Assembly (NCBI GenBank): GCA_037962975.1
Contig: CM075669.1
Span: 107,772,501 to 107,836,500 of the forward strand
DNA length: 64,000 nt
Direction of reading: 5' to 3'
DNA from: Clitoria ternatea
Taxonomy: Eukaryota > Streptophyta > Magnoliopsida > Fabales > Fabaceae
Below, in pieces: positions 34,483 through 47,900 of the stretch. Below the pieces are notes generated by a model. It did no database searches. It saw only the letters and a program-made list of their open reading frames with translations, and was not told where the DNA came from. The stretch's first letter is position 1. Each line of letters opens with the position of its first letter. Position numbers and translations under genes: made by a program.

Positions 34483-37400
34483 ATGCCGAGAAATGATCAA
34501 GCTGGGACTTTTAGTTTATCAGCTGCAGGCCGAGTGTATGCCATCACTGCTGAGGAGGCTGCTCAAGCCAATGACCTTGTTCAGAGTAAGTGTTTACTCG
34601 AAAATACTATTCTTAATGTGGTGTTTAACTCGGGTGCAACTCACTCATTTATTTCCAATGATTGTGTGATACGTATGAGATTACCTGTTATTGCTATGAA
34701 TCGACCATTGAATGTATCTAACCCGACTGGTGCTAAACTATGGACTTCTATGATGTGTGAAAATGTATCCTTCACTTTGGGTGATAGGAATTTTATGGCT
34801 GATTTGATATGTCTACCTTTGAGAGGTCTTGACATTATCCTCGGTTTGGATTGGCTGTCGGCCAATAGAGTCCTAGTTGACTGTCGGAACCGGCGGGTGA
34901 TCTTTCCTAATCAGAAAGCTGATGATTATGAAATTCAAGGTATATCTTAGCTATTTATGTTATTTTGTATGACTGGTGGAAAGAGTGAGTCTAGAATCCG
35001 TGATATTCCTGTTGTGTGTGATTTTTTCGAGTTGTTCCCGGAGGAGGTACTTGGTGTTCCTCCTAATAGAGAAATTAAGTTCTCTATTGATCTGATTCCT
35101 GGAGCCGAGCCAGTCTCCAGTGCTCCCTATAGAATGTCCCCTGCTGAGTTAGCAGAGTTAAAGAAACAAGTCGACGAGTTGCTAGAGAAACAATTTATCC
35201 GACCGAGTATATCACCGTGGGGTGCTCCAGTGTTACTCGTTAAGAAAAAGGATGACAGTATGCGGTTATGTGTTGATTACCACCAATTAAATAAGTTGAC
35301 CATCAAGAATAAATATCCATTGCCTAGAATTGACGACTTGATTGATCAGTTGCGTGGTGCATCAGTCTTTTCTAAGATTGATTTGCGATCGGGATACCAT
35401 CAAATCCGAGTGAAAGCTGCTGATATTCCTAAGACGGCATTCAGGACCCGGTATGGTCATTATGAATATGTGGTAATGCCGTTCGGAGTGACTAATGCTC
35501 TGGCTATGTTCATGAATTATATGAACAACATTTTCCATCCTTACTTGGATCGGTTTGTGGTGGTATTTATCGATGATATATTGGTTTATTCCAAGTCTCA
35601 TAAGGAGCACGAAGAGCATCTTCGTTTGGTACTTCAACTGCTAAAGGAGAAGTAATTATTTGCCAAATTATCTAAGTGCGAATTCTGGATGGACAAGATT
35701 CAATTTCTGGGTCATGTCATCTCCAGTGAAGGTGTCTCGGTTGATCCTTCAAAGATCGAAGCTGTGATGACTTGGGAGAGACCTAAGTCGGTCACCGAGG
35801 TCAAGAGTTTCATGGGTTTAGCTGGTTACTATTAGAGATTCATTGAGGGATTCTCTAAAATCGCATTGCCATTGACCAAGCTAACCTGGAAGAATGTTCC
35901 TTTTGTATGGTCTTCCGAGTGTGAAAGGAGTTTTCAAGAATTGAAAACTAGATTGACTACTACTCCTGTATTGACATTGCCGAATCTACAGGAAAGTTTT
36001 GTGGTCTGTTGTGATGCATCCGGGCTCGGCCTAGGATGTGTATTGATGCAAAATAGCCGAGTGGTTGCTTATGCTTCACGTCAATTACGACCGCATGAAC
36101 AAAACTATCCTACGTATGATATGGAGTTGGCAGCTGTGGTCTTTGCACTGAAAATTTGGAGGCATTATCTTTATGGCTCTAAATTCGAAGTGTATAGTGA
36201 CTATAAAAGTTTTGAAATATTTGTTTGACCAGAAAGAGTTGAATATGAGGCATAGGAGGTGGATTGAATTTCTGAAAGATTATGATTTCGACTTGAAATA
36301 CCACCCAGGAAAGGTAAATGTTGTAGCTGATGCCTTGAGTCAGAAATCCATTCATATGGCAGTTACGATGGTTAAAGAGATGGAGTTACTTGAGCAATTC
36401 TGAGATATGAACTTGCATGTGGATGCTTCTTCGTCTCGGAAAATAACTCTCGGTACATTGAAAATAGCCAATGAATTCTTGAAGCTTGTTTATGTACAGC
36501 AGATGTCAGATTCCTACTTAGCCAAGATGAAAGAAACTCAGGCTAAAGGCAAGGACCTATACTTAACAGAGGGTTCTGATGGCATTTTCCGAGTGAAAGG
36601 TAGAATTTATGTACCCGATTCGGGTGATCTACGACGATCGGTACTTGATGAAGCACATAGGAGTATGTTGAGTATTCATCTGGGTACTACTAAGATGTAT
36701 CATGATCTGAAATTGCATTTTTGGTGGCCCGAAATGAAGAGAGATGTCGTTGACTTTGTGGCTCATTGTATAATCTGTTAGAAAGCAAAGGTTGAACATC
36801 AAAAACCGTTCGGTAGCTTACAACCTTTAGAGATTCCCGTGTGGAAATGGGATGCTATTGCTATGGATTTTGTAATGGGATTACCCAGGACTCGGAGTGG
36901 TCATGATGTTATCTGGGTTATTGTGGACCGATTGACAAAGTCTGCACACTTCTTGCTGATGAATATGAGTTACCCTTTGCAGAGACTAGCACAGTTGTAT
37001 ATTAGTGAGATAGTCCGACTGCACGGTGTTCCATCTTCTATTGTGTCGGATAGAGATCCAAGGTTTACTTCCCAATTTTGGGGGAGTTTGCATCAGAAAT
37101 TAGGCTCGAAGCTCCGTTTGAGTTCGGCCTATCATCCTCAAACAGATGGGCAGTCCGAGCGTACTATCCAGAGTTTAGAGGACTTGTTGAGGTCCTGTGT
37201 GCTAGAGCATGGAGGTAGCTGGGAGCAATACCTTCCACTGATTGAATTTACTTATAATAATAGCTATCACAGTAGTATAGGTATGGCTCCATATGAGGCT
37301 TTATATGGTAGGAAATACCGAAAGCCTCTTTGCTGGTCGGAATCGGGTGAGAGCTTGATGTTAGGACCCGAGATTGTGCAGCAAACCTCCGAGAAAATTC

Positions 37401-37905
37401 AAATGATTAGAGATAAAATGAAAGCATCCCAGGACTGACAGAAAAGTTATTATGATAAGAGGACGGAACCGATTGAGTTTCAGGTCGGTGACTGAGTCTT
37501 TCTGAAAGTGTCTCCTAGTAAAGGCATTGGGAGAGCTTTGAAAAGTAAGAAATCAAGCCCGAGGTATATTGGCCCGTATGAAATATTGAAAAGAGTCGGC
37601 CCTGTTGCTTATCAGATAGCCTTGCCTTCTTATTTGTCAAATCTGCATAGCGTGTTCCATGTTTCTCAATTGAGAAAGTATTTGCCGGATCCTACCCATG
37701 AGATGCCAGATGATGATGTTGAAATCCGAGAAAACCTGACTACTGTAGCCGAGCCCACTGGTATAGTGGACCGATCGGTAAAATGCTTGAGAAGCAAGAA
37801 TGTTCAGTTGGTCAAGGTTGCATGGCAGCAGGATCAGTGTATTATGCATACTTGGGAACGAGAAGACGCTATGAGGCAACAATATCCTGAGTTATTTTGT
37901 TAAGG
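34483..37905 (+). pseudogene. pol of the Tekay element (protease, RT, RNase H, integrase, chromodomain-like tail)
   Basis: The protease core reads FNSGATHSFIS; the catalytic Asp of the usual FDSGATHSF is Asn (codon 34,627-34,629). RT (about 35,050-35,800) keeps KIDLRSGYHQIR and FIDDILVYSK. RNase H (about 35,870-36,340) has CCDASGLGLG and VADALSQKS with a frameshift near 36,215. Integrase (about 36,600-37,430) has the HHCC finger with its last Cys before a stop (36,779), then MDFVMGLPR, SDRDPRFTSQFW and QTDGQSERT, so all three DDE residues remain. The chromodomain-like end stops at 37,901. Stops or shifts at 34,948, 35,653, 35,833, 36,215, 36,401, 36,779, 37,436 and 37,493 make it inactive. 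Confidence 0.85.
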
Positions 37906-37940
37906 TATATTTGTTTAAATTTCGAGGACGAAATTTTTGT

Positions 37941-37952
37941 AGGGGGGAGAAA
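37941..37952 (+). promoter_or_regulatory. Polypurine tract of the Tekay element
   Basis: AGGGGGGAGAAA lies directly before the 3' LTR; it primes plus-strand DNA synthesis in this type of element. Confidence 0.85.
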
Positions 37953-39452
37953 TGTAACATCCTAAATTTTAGAATGTTAGAAAATAATTTATTAAGGATC
38001 AGTGGAGAATTTCCGAGTGAAATTCCGAGTGAATCATGCCTGAGACAAGACTTTACGAGTGAAAATGGATATGATTCCGAGTGAGGGAAGGTTAACATGT
38101 TTCTGAGTGAAGCATGATTGAGAGAATCACTTCTGAGTGAAGAAACTGTGTCCGAATGAGACGCTGTTGTGGAAGGAAAATCCGAGTGAAACGTTTCCGA
38201 ATGGGTCGTTTCCGAGAGAAGTACTCCCGAGTGGGAAAAACTTTGATTTCGAATGAGTACTTCTCGGGCCGTGATATTTTTGAATAGTGACCGAGTGAAG
38301 TATCTCCGAGTTGTGTAACTGTCCGAGTGAGGTGTCTCCGAGTGCGACACTTCCGAGAGGGATGGCACCGAGTGAGACGTTCCAAGTGGGATAATGTCGA
38401 GACATTTCTGACTTCCGTGTGGCAAGGCACCAATTGGGACATACCGAGTGAGTCTTTTTCAGGGAGAGTACTTCTGGACAGAGAGACTTTAACTCCGAAT
38501 GGATACGTTTCTGAGTGAATAGTTTCCGAGGGAAGTAAATATCCGAGTGGTGAACTCTATTTAATTCGTGCTCGGGTCGATATTCAGTTTCAGAGAGCTT
38601 GTGCTCGGATTCGTCTTCAAAACTGTTTTCGACCCCGAGTGATCCTTTCCAGTGGAAAGATTTCTGAGAGAGGATTATCTTTAAATTCTGAGTGATCTTT
38701 TTGGATGAAAGATTTTCGAGTGACGCAAGTGAAGGCTTGACTCGGGCAGAAATATATCTGAGAGAAATGTCTGAATGAGACATTCTGAGTGGATCATTTC
38801 TGAGGAAGGAAAGCTGAGAGTTTCATGTAGAAACCTTTCCGAGTGAATTTCCTTCGAATGAAGTAATTCTGAGCGGAAAGAAGCTCTGATGAATCTTTTC
38901 GGAAAGATGTGCCCTGAATACCGAAACCGAGTCGGAATTGATAATTACTTCAATTATTGAGGCTTTCCACGTCACTGTTCTAGTAGATTCTCTTTTTTGA
39001 TTTTTCAAAGTATGGGACCCTCTATTGTCATATTCTCCTTTCTTTATTACCTTGTTTTGTCCTTATATCTTATTATATATGTATCAGTGCTTAATTATTT
39101 CGTTCATGTCTTTTTCATGAACGATTTCTGTCAAATCCTATCATTAGATTAGCTTGGAATTTCGAGGGTGTCAACATCACCTTTAATCTTTTTCTTTTCC
39201 AATCATTATTGGAAATTATCAATAAAAAAGAAGACCAATCTTCATTCTTCTCTTTAACATGAAAGTTTGTAAGAGCTTTAAGAAAGGAAGCTTTGAAAGA
39301 GTTCAGAATTAAAATTCCAGTCGGAATTTGTGAGCTGTGATTGGATATAGATTGAAGAGATTCTTTATTTCCAAGTAGGGGGAGCGTTACATTTTAAATG
39401 CATGGTTTATGAACGGATTCAGGATAATATTATTGTATTTAATAAGAAATCC

Positions 39453-39498
<46 letters not shown>

Positions 39499-40395
39499 AT
39501 ACATATTTGTGATGATTGTGATATTTCCGTTTATATGATATTGATGTTGATATGTGATATGTGAATTTATGATTATTCCTGTGCATGAGATGCAGTAGGA
39601 AATATGATGTTGATATGTGATTGATGATGATGATATGAATAATATTCATGAATTTTTCATGATATGTATGAATGCATGGGATGCATTTGATAAGCATGTG
39701 ATGCTTGTGTATTGAACAAACATGAAATATGATGTGGTTTCGAGGATTCCACAAAAAGACCTTGGGTGGGACTCAAGGCAAACCTCTTGAGCGGGGCTCG
39801 GGGTTTAGCCCGCGACACTACCGTTGTCGCTGGGAGTGATTGTGTCACGTGAGAGGGCAAACGGTTTGGTACCAGTAAAACGGCCGTATCAGCTGAGAGC
39901 TGAGTTATGGCTGAGAGCCAGTGTTGCAACACAAAATTAAAAGACTTAATAATGGATCCATTTGATTGAGCATATGAATGCATTGATATATGTTATTGAG
40001 AATAACATGATGATATATGATGAGATTGTGTGATATGAGTTTGATTTGTATGTAGTTATGAATTGGATATTTAATCCAATTCAATAACTATCATTTGACA
40101 TGTATATGCTCACCCCCTACTGTTGTTATTTTTACAGTGGACATAGGACCCAGTAATGACGTGTGAGATCACTCAGCCGTTCGGAGCATTATGTATTTAT
40201 GTGTATTGTACATAATGCACATAGTTGTTTGTAGTAGCCTTGGCCGGCTCCTGTGTATACCGATTTGTAAAATATATGTATTTATGAATAAGCCAGTTGA
40301 TGTAATGCCGACTGCATTATTATGTTAATTATGAAAATTCTGTTTTAAAATTTAAACTATTTGCGAAAAATTTATTTGGATTTCGGGGTGTTATA
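37953..40395 (+). repeat. 3' LTR of the Tekay element
   Basis: 2,443 bp, highly similar to the 5' copy. It has a longer AT microsatellite (about 39,456-39,495) and lacks one 15 bp CCGAGTGAAACGTCT-type unit. It ends GTGTTATA followed by AAGTT. Confidence 0.9.
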
Positions 40396-41470
40396 AAGTT
40401 CACTTTGTAACATCCCGCAAATTTGGTAACTGACCTTACCCTAAAATTTTGTTTTTGTTTGATATCTTAGACTAACTTAGAACTTATTAGTATGTGTGTG
40501 CATGAATTATGAACTAGCTTAAGTAGTTATTAAATACTTAATAAACCTTAGGCGTAATATTCAGACCTAATATATGTTAGGAAAATGATAACAATTAATT
40601 TTGTCAAGTTTTGAATCAATCTTGTTGTCTCGAGTTTGATAATTTTATATTTGTTTAAGACTTTCAGAAACATTTTGATTTGATTAAGACTGGCTCGTTA
40701 ATTTATTTAACACATATTTATTTACTTGTCATTGACAATAACTTAAAGCAAGCGTTGAGTTAGATTTGAATATTTATTTGAAAAATGATTTCCTTGGCTA
40801 TAAATGGTATATAGCAACACTGAAAAGAAGTGTTGAGTTAGATTTGAACACTGCTCATGTGCTAACATGCATAGTCGTGGTATTGTTTGTAAAGTAGCAT
40901 ATCAATAACGAATTTGATGACACCTTTTTGCAAACTATAATAATGATTGAGTTCAAATTTGTTAGTGGAGATATATTGAAGTGATTTCCCCTTTTCAGAA
41001 CCATAAACCCTATGCATACACACACCTGTGCACTTTGTCAAACACATGTGTGTAATATGCGTAAACCCTTTGTCCAAGCTACGTCCTAATGCTAAACTCC
41101 ATACTCAATACAATGGCAAGCAATAAAACATAGATTCATGCAACAGGATACAAAGGCAAGCAAAGAAACACAAATATATTCATGCAACAACATATGTATA
41201 TGTGTTAAGGCGTTTGAAGAGTTACTAACCGTGCGTATAGTGTCAAGGAAGAAGAAGACAAAGACTTCACGCGCAATGGAAGCAAAAAGAAACACAAACT
41301 TCACGTATAAAATAGAAGCAATGGAAGCAAGAAGAAACAAACTTCACGCGCAATGGAAGTAATGTTTAAGGAAACAATATGGATTCAAATAAGATTTTAG
41401 GACACACGATGGGTATCACGGAGGGTTTAAAGGGTTTAAACGGGCTGAATGACTTCGAATGAATGCGCGA
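40396..41470. other. Spacer, mostly unrecognised
   Basis: TGTAACATCCCGCAAATTTG at 40,407 looks like another gypsy LTR start, but I see no matching end. A short duplicated AACTTCACGCGCAATGGAAG motif occurs at about 41,265 and 41,340. Confidence 0.35.
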
Positions 41471-41851
41471 GTATTCCCTAATAACCTAGTTCCTACAAGC
41501 ATCGAGTTTTTAGGTATTAGAAATTTGCCCTATGAACTCAGTTCCCACCAGAACCGAGTTTATAGGTGTCTTCAAAAAATAAAAAAAGAACGGCCTAAGA
41601 ACTCGGTTGTAGGAGAACCGAGTTCTTAGGTGTTTTTAATTTTTTTTAAAAAAGAACGACCTAAGAACTCAGTTGCAGTAGAATTGACTTCTTAGGTGTG
41701 TTTAAAAAAATTAAAAAAAAACTGTGTAGTCTAAGAACTCGGTTCATGTGTGATAATTTAAAAAATATCATCGCCTATTTTTCAAACATGTTTTCTATTG
41801 AACTGAGTTAATATCCTATGTTTGTAGCCTTTTTTTTTTTTTGCACTAGTA
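41471..41851 (-). repeat. Probable CACTA transposon end with subterminal repeats
   Basis: GAACTCGGTT / AACCGAGTTC words recur four or more times in both orientations between 41,480 and 41,750, next to A/T runs. The block ends at 41,851 in TTTTGCACTAGTA, the complement of a mutated CACTAGTGCAAAA-like CACTA terminus. The opposite end was not found, so this may be a truncated copy. Confidence 0.5.
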
Positions 41852-44263
41852 ACTATGTAAGTACAGATTTTTTAACTGGAACTGTTATCTTAATCAGATA
41901 GAATAATCTTAATAATTTATCAAGGATTGAATTCTGGTGTTTTATTAGTGTCTTCATTTTCACCAATAATTGAAGGTAAAAGATTATATGTATTATGGGA
42001 CACAATTCAGCTTATAGTTATAAGAACATTTCTATAAGCACAAAGCCACGAACTATTTGTTATGAACCAAAGGTACACGAGAGACACAACCAACTTTTTG
42101 CGCATCTTTCCCTTTCTATTTGGAGGCAAAGAGTGATGATTCAAATTCAACAATAAATGATGGTGCTACACCCTTAGCTTAGTTAAATATTTCTCTTGTG
42201 AATCTTATCACAATTTTTTTTATTAAGATATAAGATACGTTTGACATCAATTAGCTAAAATAGAATATAGTCCTTATACTTCTTACAATGTTTGTGACAA
42301 CCCTATCCTAATATGATTAATTCGAATATTGGATTTAAAGATGTTCAGTCTCTATAATCTTAACGTACCAGATATCTAGTTTTGAGTATGAGAGATGTGT
42401 ATTAAAATATTAAAATAAGTTTCACTTTAGTTAGAATATACTTTTTATACTCCTTATAAGACTTGGAACAATTCTTAATTTTTAAGTTAACTTTTAAATT
42501 TAGTTGTCATTTTTAATAATTTTCTTTAATGGAAATTAAAAAAAAAAAGCAAATTCCCATGATATCCTTGCTGACTCCAATCATGTATTCGGATTTAGGT
42601 GTAAGAACATGAAAATTATAGTTAGGAGTTTAAAAAATGAAAGAAATTTCTCAAATTGGATAACCCCAAACTTGACGTGAAGGCACAAGCTGAGTAGCAA
42701 CACGAGGAGATGGATTAGTTCTATTGTACAGCCCTTTTCATAAATAACTAGACGCAGGTTGTTCCTACTTGCATATTTGTCCACACTCTTTTATTCAGCA
42801 CTAGGGAAATGTAATTCCGTGCCATAAATCTGGTAGTGACCATCACCACCAAGTCCTTTTTCTTCAATGCATCCGTGCAAGCTTTTCTATGCTGTTACCA
42901 AAATAAAATTACAAATAGCAACATGCATCTAATAATATCTCTTGTGCTGTTTCTTAGTCGCATCAGATTCGTCTGCATGCCAGCTATCTCACCCCTGTCA
43001 GGTTTCGTCATTTTCACACATAATAAGGCTACTTTGACATTTTTTTTGTATACCATGCACTTTTTATTTGCATTATTATACTCTTAACCAAAGCTTATGC
43101 ATTTCCCTCATGCATTGATTCTCTTGATTTGTCTATTTAACCGTGATTTACCTAACAACTAACCATTTTCAGCTTAGCAATTTATGTTAAAAGGACACGG
43201 GCATTAAAATGAGTGCTAGATCTGAGAATTCAAAGGGAATCTCGTTCCCAGTTGAACTTTTAACTATCCAAATTTCATTATATAATATATTAAAACCAAT
43301 CTTAATCGCATGTATTTTCAATACACAACTAGCTTAGTCACTATTTAATATTGATTAAATCCAGTAATTTTTTCCATAATCTCAACTTATATTATCTATT
43401 GGACTAAAATTCACAGGTTAAATATAAAGGGCAATACACTTTGTCCTTTTTCTTAAACCACGTTTCATTTTATTCTAATGGGATAAACATTTAAAAACTC
43501 CAAAATAGAATATATGACAATTAAAAATTAATGAGTTGTTGGTTTAAGTAATACATATTTAATTCATTTTAAGTAAAGTCTTAGGTTCAAACATTTTAGA
43601 TAAAAAAATCTTTATTAAAAATTTAGTCTCATCATAGTATAAATATTCTCAATTCAAATATGATTATTTCTTGTGAATAATACACATGATTTAAAAAAAT
43701 AATATTTTATGGAGAAAAAATATTAGATACCCAAAATAAAAATTGGAGCCACCAAGAAAATAAATGATGTTCTAAAAGGAAAAGTGTAGGACTCTGCGGT
43801 AATATTTGGTCTCCATCCTTGATTATGCAAATTGGAACTAGCCAATCCCAATCAAAGCTTACGCGTTTTTATGTCAATTAGTTGATTCCAATTAGATCAA
43901 GCTACAATTAAAAGAGATATAATGGATGTTACAGCCATGTATAGAAGATTGAGATTGGCCATCAACCATTAACTAAAAGTTCATTCCTTTCCATGCCCCT
44001 AACATTAGGCCAGCCCCACAACACAAAGCCTGCCAAACCTAACAAATCACAGACCCACATGACTGTTTGGATCATTGCCTTTATGATCCAAAGACACGTA
44101 CCAAAGAAAGATACTATGAAAGAGAGTGAAATGAAAGAGAAAAGCCAATTAGCCATAAGCCAGCTAAAAAACAACTAAGCAAAGATTATGAGAGCCCCAT
44201 TAAGCCACCACCCTCAATATATACCCAATCTGACATGTTATTTCCTCATTCGTCCACAAAAAC
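41852..44263. other. Intergenic region and promoter of the XTH gene
   Basis: AT-rich; no supported gene. TATATA at 44,218-44,223, 41 bp before the XTH start codon, is a plausible TATA box and implies a short 5' UTR. Confidence 0.5.
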
Positions 44264-44472
44264 ATGGCATATTGGCACCAAAAGCTACACTTCTCATTTC
44301 CACTAATCCTTTGCTTAGCCATTGTGGTTTCTTCACATAGCAGGTCCTATACACCTCCAAGTGTCACACGCTTAACGGATTCTTTTCCCCATGCCCCAGT
44401 TGACCAAGCTTTCTCAAAGGCTTTTGGGGCCTCAAATGTCAAGTTTCTTAGTAATGGGTCCACCGCAACACT

Positions 44473-44898
44473 TATTAGGGAATTTCGCAACATCACGCCT
44501 TGATTGGATTCGAGAACGAGCAAAAATGCGGAATAATAAGACACAAAATTTGATAACGGAGTTCGGCCAATTATGCCTACGTCTCCGGACTGCTGCAGAT
44601 ATTTTACTAATAGAAAGGGAAGATACACAAAGTGTTTACAAACACTCACAACCTCTCAAAACCCACAACCCAATTACACCCAAATTTTCACTCACTAAAA
44701 ACTTATCTCTCTAAGTTTTCTCTCTTGAAAGCTTAGAACTTCTTAAGCTTGGAATGATTTTCCTCTTCCATGGATGCATCTATTTATAGCAAGTTTTGGG
44801 CAATGTGAATGCATTAAAAATGGTTGGCCACCAACCATTCACATTTTTCTCATTTGCAAGGTTGGTGGCCTAACAAATTAGGCCAATTTTGACTAACA
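44473..44898 (-). repeat. 3' LTR of the copia element (element orientation)
   Basis: 426 bp, identical by eye to 49,074-49,499. The purine tract CAAGTGGGAGAT on the minus strand (44,899-44,910) adjoins it. Confidence 0.95.
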
Positions 44899-44969
44899 AT
44901 CTCCCACTTGAAGACTGATTTCAATCTGTCTTCACACCTTGATCAATGCAGCAGTCTTTCCTGGTCTTG

Positions 44970-47900
44970 TTATCCTAGCAGGCCAACTGAAGTTGAGCAC
45001 AACTTCAGTTTGTCAATAGTCACCACCTTTGTTAACATATCTGCTGGGTTCATACTTCCTTGAATCTTTTTTAATGTTAACACCTCATCCTCAAGAAGAG
45101 ATCTGATGAAATGGTAACGAAGACCGATATGTTTTGTTCTTGAATGAAATGTTGAGTTCTTCGCCAGATGTATAGCACTCTGACTATCACTATGCAAAAC
45201 ACTTTTCTCCTGGATGAATCCCAACTCTTTTAACAAACCTTGAAGCCATATCAATTCTTTGCTGGCTTCTGTCACTGCTACGTACTCAGCCTCTGTAGTG
45301 GATAAAGCTACAATCTTTTGTATCTGCGACATCCAACTAACAGCTGTAGTTCCGACAGTGAATATGTAACCAGTGGTACTTCTTCGGCGATCAACTTCAC
45401 CTGCAAAATCTGCATCTACATAGCCTTGTACTTTTAATTCACTTTTACCAAAGTATAAACACTTCTTTGGCGTACCTCGTAGATACCTTAGAATCCATTT
45501 GACAGCTTCCCAATGAGCTTTACCTGGATTTGACATAAACCTGCTAACAACTCCTACTGCATGGCCAATGTCTGGCCTCGTACAGACCATTGCGTACATC
45601 AGACTTCCAATGGCTGAAGCATATGGAACTTTAGCCATAAATTCTCTTTCTTCTTCTGTTTGAGGGGACTGATCTTTGGATAGATGAAAATGACTTGCCA
45701 AAGGTGTACTAACTGATTTGGCATCACCCATATTGAATCTTTGCAAAACACGATTGATGTACTCTTCCTGAGATAACCGCAAAACTCCTTTTTGCTTATC
45801 TCTTGTGATTTGCATTCCAAGGATCTTCTTTGCTGGGCCTAAGTCCTTCATGTCAAACTCTTTTGACAACCGCATCTTCAAACTTATAATCTCATTCATA
45901 TCTGAACCTGCTACTAACATATCATCAACATAAAGTAGCAAAATGATATAATTGGACTTACTTCTCTTGAAGAAGCAACAGTGGTCAGCATTGCACTTCT
46001 GGAAACCTTCCTTGTGCATAAAGCTATCAAACTTCTTGTACCACTGTCTTGGAGCTTGTTTCAGGCCATACAAGCTTTTCTTCAATCTGCACACTAAATT
46101 CTCTTTTCCTTTCTCTAAGAATCCTTCAGGTTGGTGCATGTATATCTCCTCATCTAAGTCTCCATGGAGAAATGCAGTCTTTACATCTAACTGCTCAAGA
46201 TAGAGTTCTTCACTGGCAACAATACTTAACACTGACCTTATAGTATTGAGCTTCACAACCGGAGCAAAAATTTCAGTGTAGTCGACTCCTTCTTTTTGTT
46301 GGAATCCTTTGACAACTAATCGGGCTTTGTACCTTTTTGAGCCATCATGCTCCTCCTTCAATCGATACACCCACTTGTTGTGAAGTGCCTTTTTCCCCAC
46401 GGGTAACTTAGTCAGTTCCCATGTCTGATTTGAGATTAAAGACTTCAACTCTTCTTCCATGGCAAGCTCCCACTTGCTGCCATCCACGGTCTGACATGCT
46501 TCCTCAAAGTCTTCAGGCTCCCCTCCATCAGTCAGCAACATGTAGTTCATGTATCTCCTGTTAGGCACATGAGGCCGAGAAGACCTTCTTAATACAGGAG
46601 CTGGAGTAGGAGGCTCTAGTGTGTCAGATTGTTGGTCACTACTTTGCTCAGTTGATTCCTCTAGGTGAGGACTCTCAACTATAGGACTTTCTGGGACATC
46701 GTCCACCTCTGCATACACTGGTCCACTCTGTTCTGAGTTGTGGTTGTTTATGCTATGCTTGTCTTTGTACAACACTCTCTCATTGAAGATCACATCTCTG
46801 CTACGGATCATCTTCTTGTTTTCATCATCCCAGAGGCGGTAGCCAAACTCATTCTCACCATAGCCGATAAAAGTGCACTTCTTTGATTTGGGATCAAGCT
46901 TATTCCTGCTATGATCACTAATATGCACATATGCTACACAACCAAAAACTTTAAGATGCGAAAGTTTTACTTCTTTTCTACTCCATACCTCTTCTGGTAT
47001 TTTATGCTCCAATGGTACTGATGGACCTCGATTGATTAAGTAAGCTGCTGTGTTGACTGCTTCTGCCCAAAACTGCTTCGGTAAACCTGACTGCACACGC
47101 ATGCTTCTGGCCCTTTCAGTCAATGTTCGATTCATACGCTCAGCTACACCATTGTGTTGAGGCGTGCCTGGCACAGTTCTCTCCATTTTGATCCCATGCT
47201 CATAGCATAATTTCTTGAATCTGGTGTCTTCATACTCACCACCATTATCAGTTCTGAGCCTTTTGATCTTCAACCCTGTCTCATTTTCTACCATGGCTTT
47301 CCATACCTTGAAAGCCTCAAATACTTCAGACTTATGTTTAAGAAAGTATACCCATACCTTCCTAGAGTGATCATCAATAAAAGTCACGAAGTATTGCTTC
47401 CCACCAAGAGATGAGATGGCCGATGGACCCCAAACATCAGAATGAACAAGCTCGAGTCTCTCCTTCTTTGGGGTTCTTCCACTTGTTTGAAAACTTACTC
47501 GTTTCTGCTTTCCAAGTATACAGTCTTCACACATGTCAATTTCTACTGACTGAAGACCTGGTAATTTGCCCTTTGAGTGCATGATCTTCATCCCTTTCTC
47601 ACTCATATGGCCTAGTCTCTGGTGCCATAGATTGGGATTTTCATTTGTTGCGACCGCAATCAAATTGCATGCTCCTGCTGTCTTGTAAAGAGTACCACTC
47701 TTTCTACCACGAGCAATCGTCATTGCACCCTTTGAAATCTTCCATTGATCTCCATGGAACACTGTTGTGTAGCCATCATTGGCCAACTGGCCTATTGAGA
47801 TTAAGTTCTTTGTTAGGTCGGGAATATGTCTGACATTTTTTAATTCCCATACAGACCCGTTCAGCTTAATCTTTACTACACCTTTTCCAACAATCTCACA

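Larger units (their letters stand above)
30864..40395 (+). mobile_element. Tekay/Del-type Ty3/gypsy chromovirus, full length, decayed
   Basis: LTRs of about 2.44 kb (30,864-33,302 and 37,953-40,395) begin TGTAACATCC and end GGGGTGTTATA. A PBS, gag, pol and polypurine tract lie between. The flanks AAGTG and AAGTT are a target duplication with one change. Gag and pol have stops, many where TGA replaces an expected CGA Arg codon. Pol ends with a chromodomain-like tail (HVSQLRKYLPDPTHEM ... VKVAW), which supports Tekay. Confidence 0.9.
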
